A stretch of 34,326 bases of DNA from an archaeon (lineage in GTDB: Archaea; Nanobdellota; Nanobdellia; Pacearchaeales; GW2011-AR1), in assembly GCA_018651925.1 (NCBI GenBank), contig JABIDC010000008.1:1-34326 (forward strand), read 5' to 3'. The notes under the pieces are model-generated. The model saw only the letters and a program-made list of their open reading frames with translations. It had not been told where the DNA came from and did not search any database. Position numbers and translations under genes: made by a program. Shown here one piece after another: positions 33,946 to 34,326 of the stretch; position 1 is the stretch's first letter; each line of letters opens with the position of its first letter.

Positions 33946-34326
33946 AAATACTATAAGGAGGCTTTTAGTAATTCTATGCTGAAATTCTCGCCCGAAGGCT
34001 CGAACATTACACAAGAATTCTATCAACGCAATCTTCTTTTGCGGCCTTAATTGTCTCGTTTTGCGGATGGCTTCGAGCTTAGATGCATTCAGCTCTTATC
34101 CAAACAGTGCGTAGCTATGCAGCCTGCCAGTTGACAACTGCTCACCAGAGGCACCCAAGTCCCGTTCCTCTCGTACTAGAAACTTGTTCCACTCAGACAA
34201 TAACACACCTAGTAGATATCATACAAACTGTCTCGCGACGTTCTTAACCCAGCTAACGATCCCTTTTAATGCGTGAACTCCGACACCCTTGCACGCTTCT
34301 GCACGCGCAGGATAGGGAGAGCCGAC
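33946..34326 (-). rRNA. 23S rRNA, 3' part (5' part beyond the right edge)
   Basis: Reverse strand contains GTCGGCTCTCCCTATCCTG...TGCAGAAG..., AGCTGGGTTAAGAACGTCG(C)GAGACAG, CTAGTACGAGAGGAACGGG (sarcin-ricin loop), ACTAAAAGCC near the 3' end. Exact 3' end uncertain. Confidence 0.93.

Noticed and set aside
34100-34200. Unusual sarcin-ricin loop sequence
   Set aside because: AGTACGAGAGGAAC matches the archaeal/eukaryotic form; no real deviation in the core.
1-34326. CRISPR arrays, transposases, integrases, toxin-antitoxin pairs
   Set aside because: Looked for repeated spacers, DDE/recombinase motifs and small paired ORFs; none found.

Overview
This AT-rich window looks like a chromosomal segment of a DPANN-type archaeon (Woesearchaeota/Pacearchaeota-like, inferred from gene content only). 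It is mostly housekeeping: PCNA, a NUDIX + fused PriS-PriL-like primase pair, a short histone-fold protein, LysS, CysS, Cbf5/TruB-like and TrmY tRNA/rRNA modification enzymes, GlmS, endonuclease III, a cluster of S19e/L39e/L31e/YhbY/NFACT-R, an archaeal RecJ-like DHH nuclease, a form III-like RuBisCO large subunit, tRNA-Phe, RNase P RNA, a Ca2+-type P-ATPase followed by a Na+/Ca2+ antiporter-like protein, and the 3' end of a 23S rRNA on the minus strand. The left 10 kb is richer in secreted or membrane-anchored proteins, several sharing a Cys-rich (..CC..C) module. I see no CRISPR array, transposase, prophage or obvious defence island. The most interesting points are: the shared Cys-rich juxtamembrane module, an alpha3-truncated histone next to a PD-(D/E)XK-like nuclease, an AlkD gene broken by one in-frame TAA, the NUDIX/primase overlap divergent from PCNA across an imperfect palindrome, an endonuclease III lacking the Fe-S cysteines, an isolated RuBisCO, and a partial copy of the tRNA-Phe 5' end between tRNA-Phe and RNase P RNA. 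All family calls are by eye from motifs; no searches were run.
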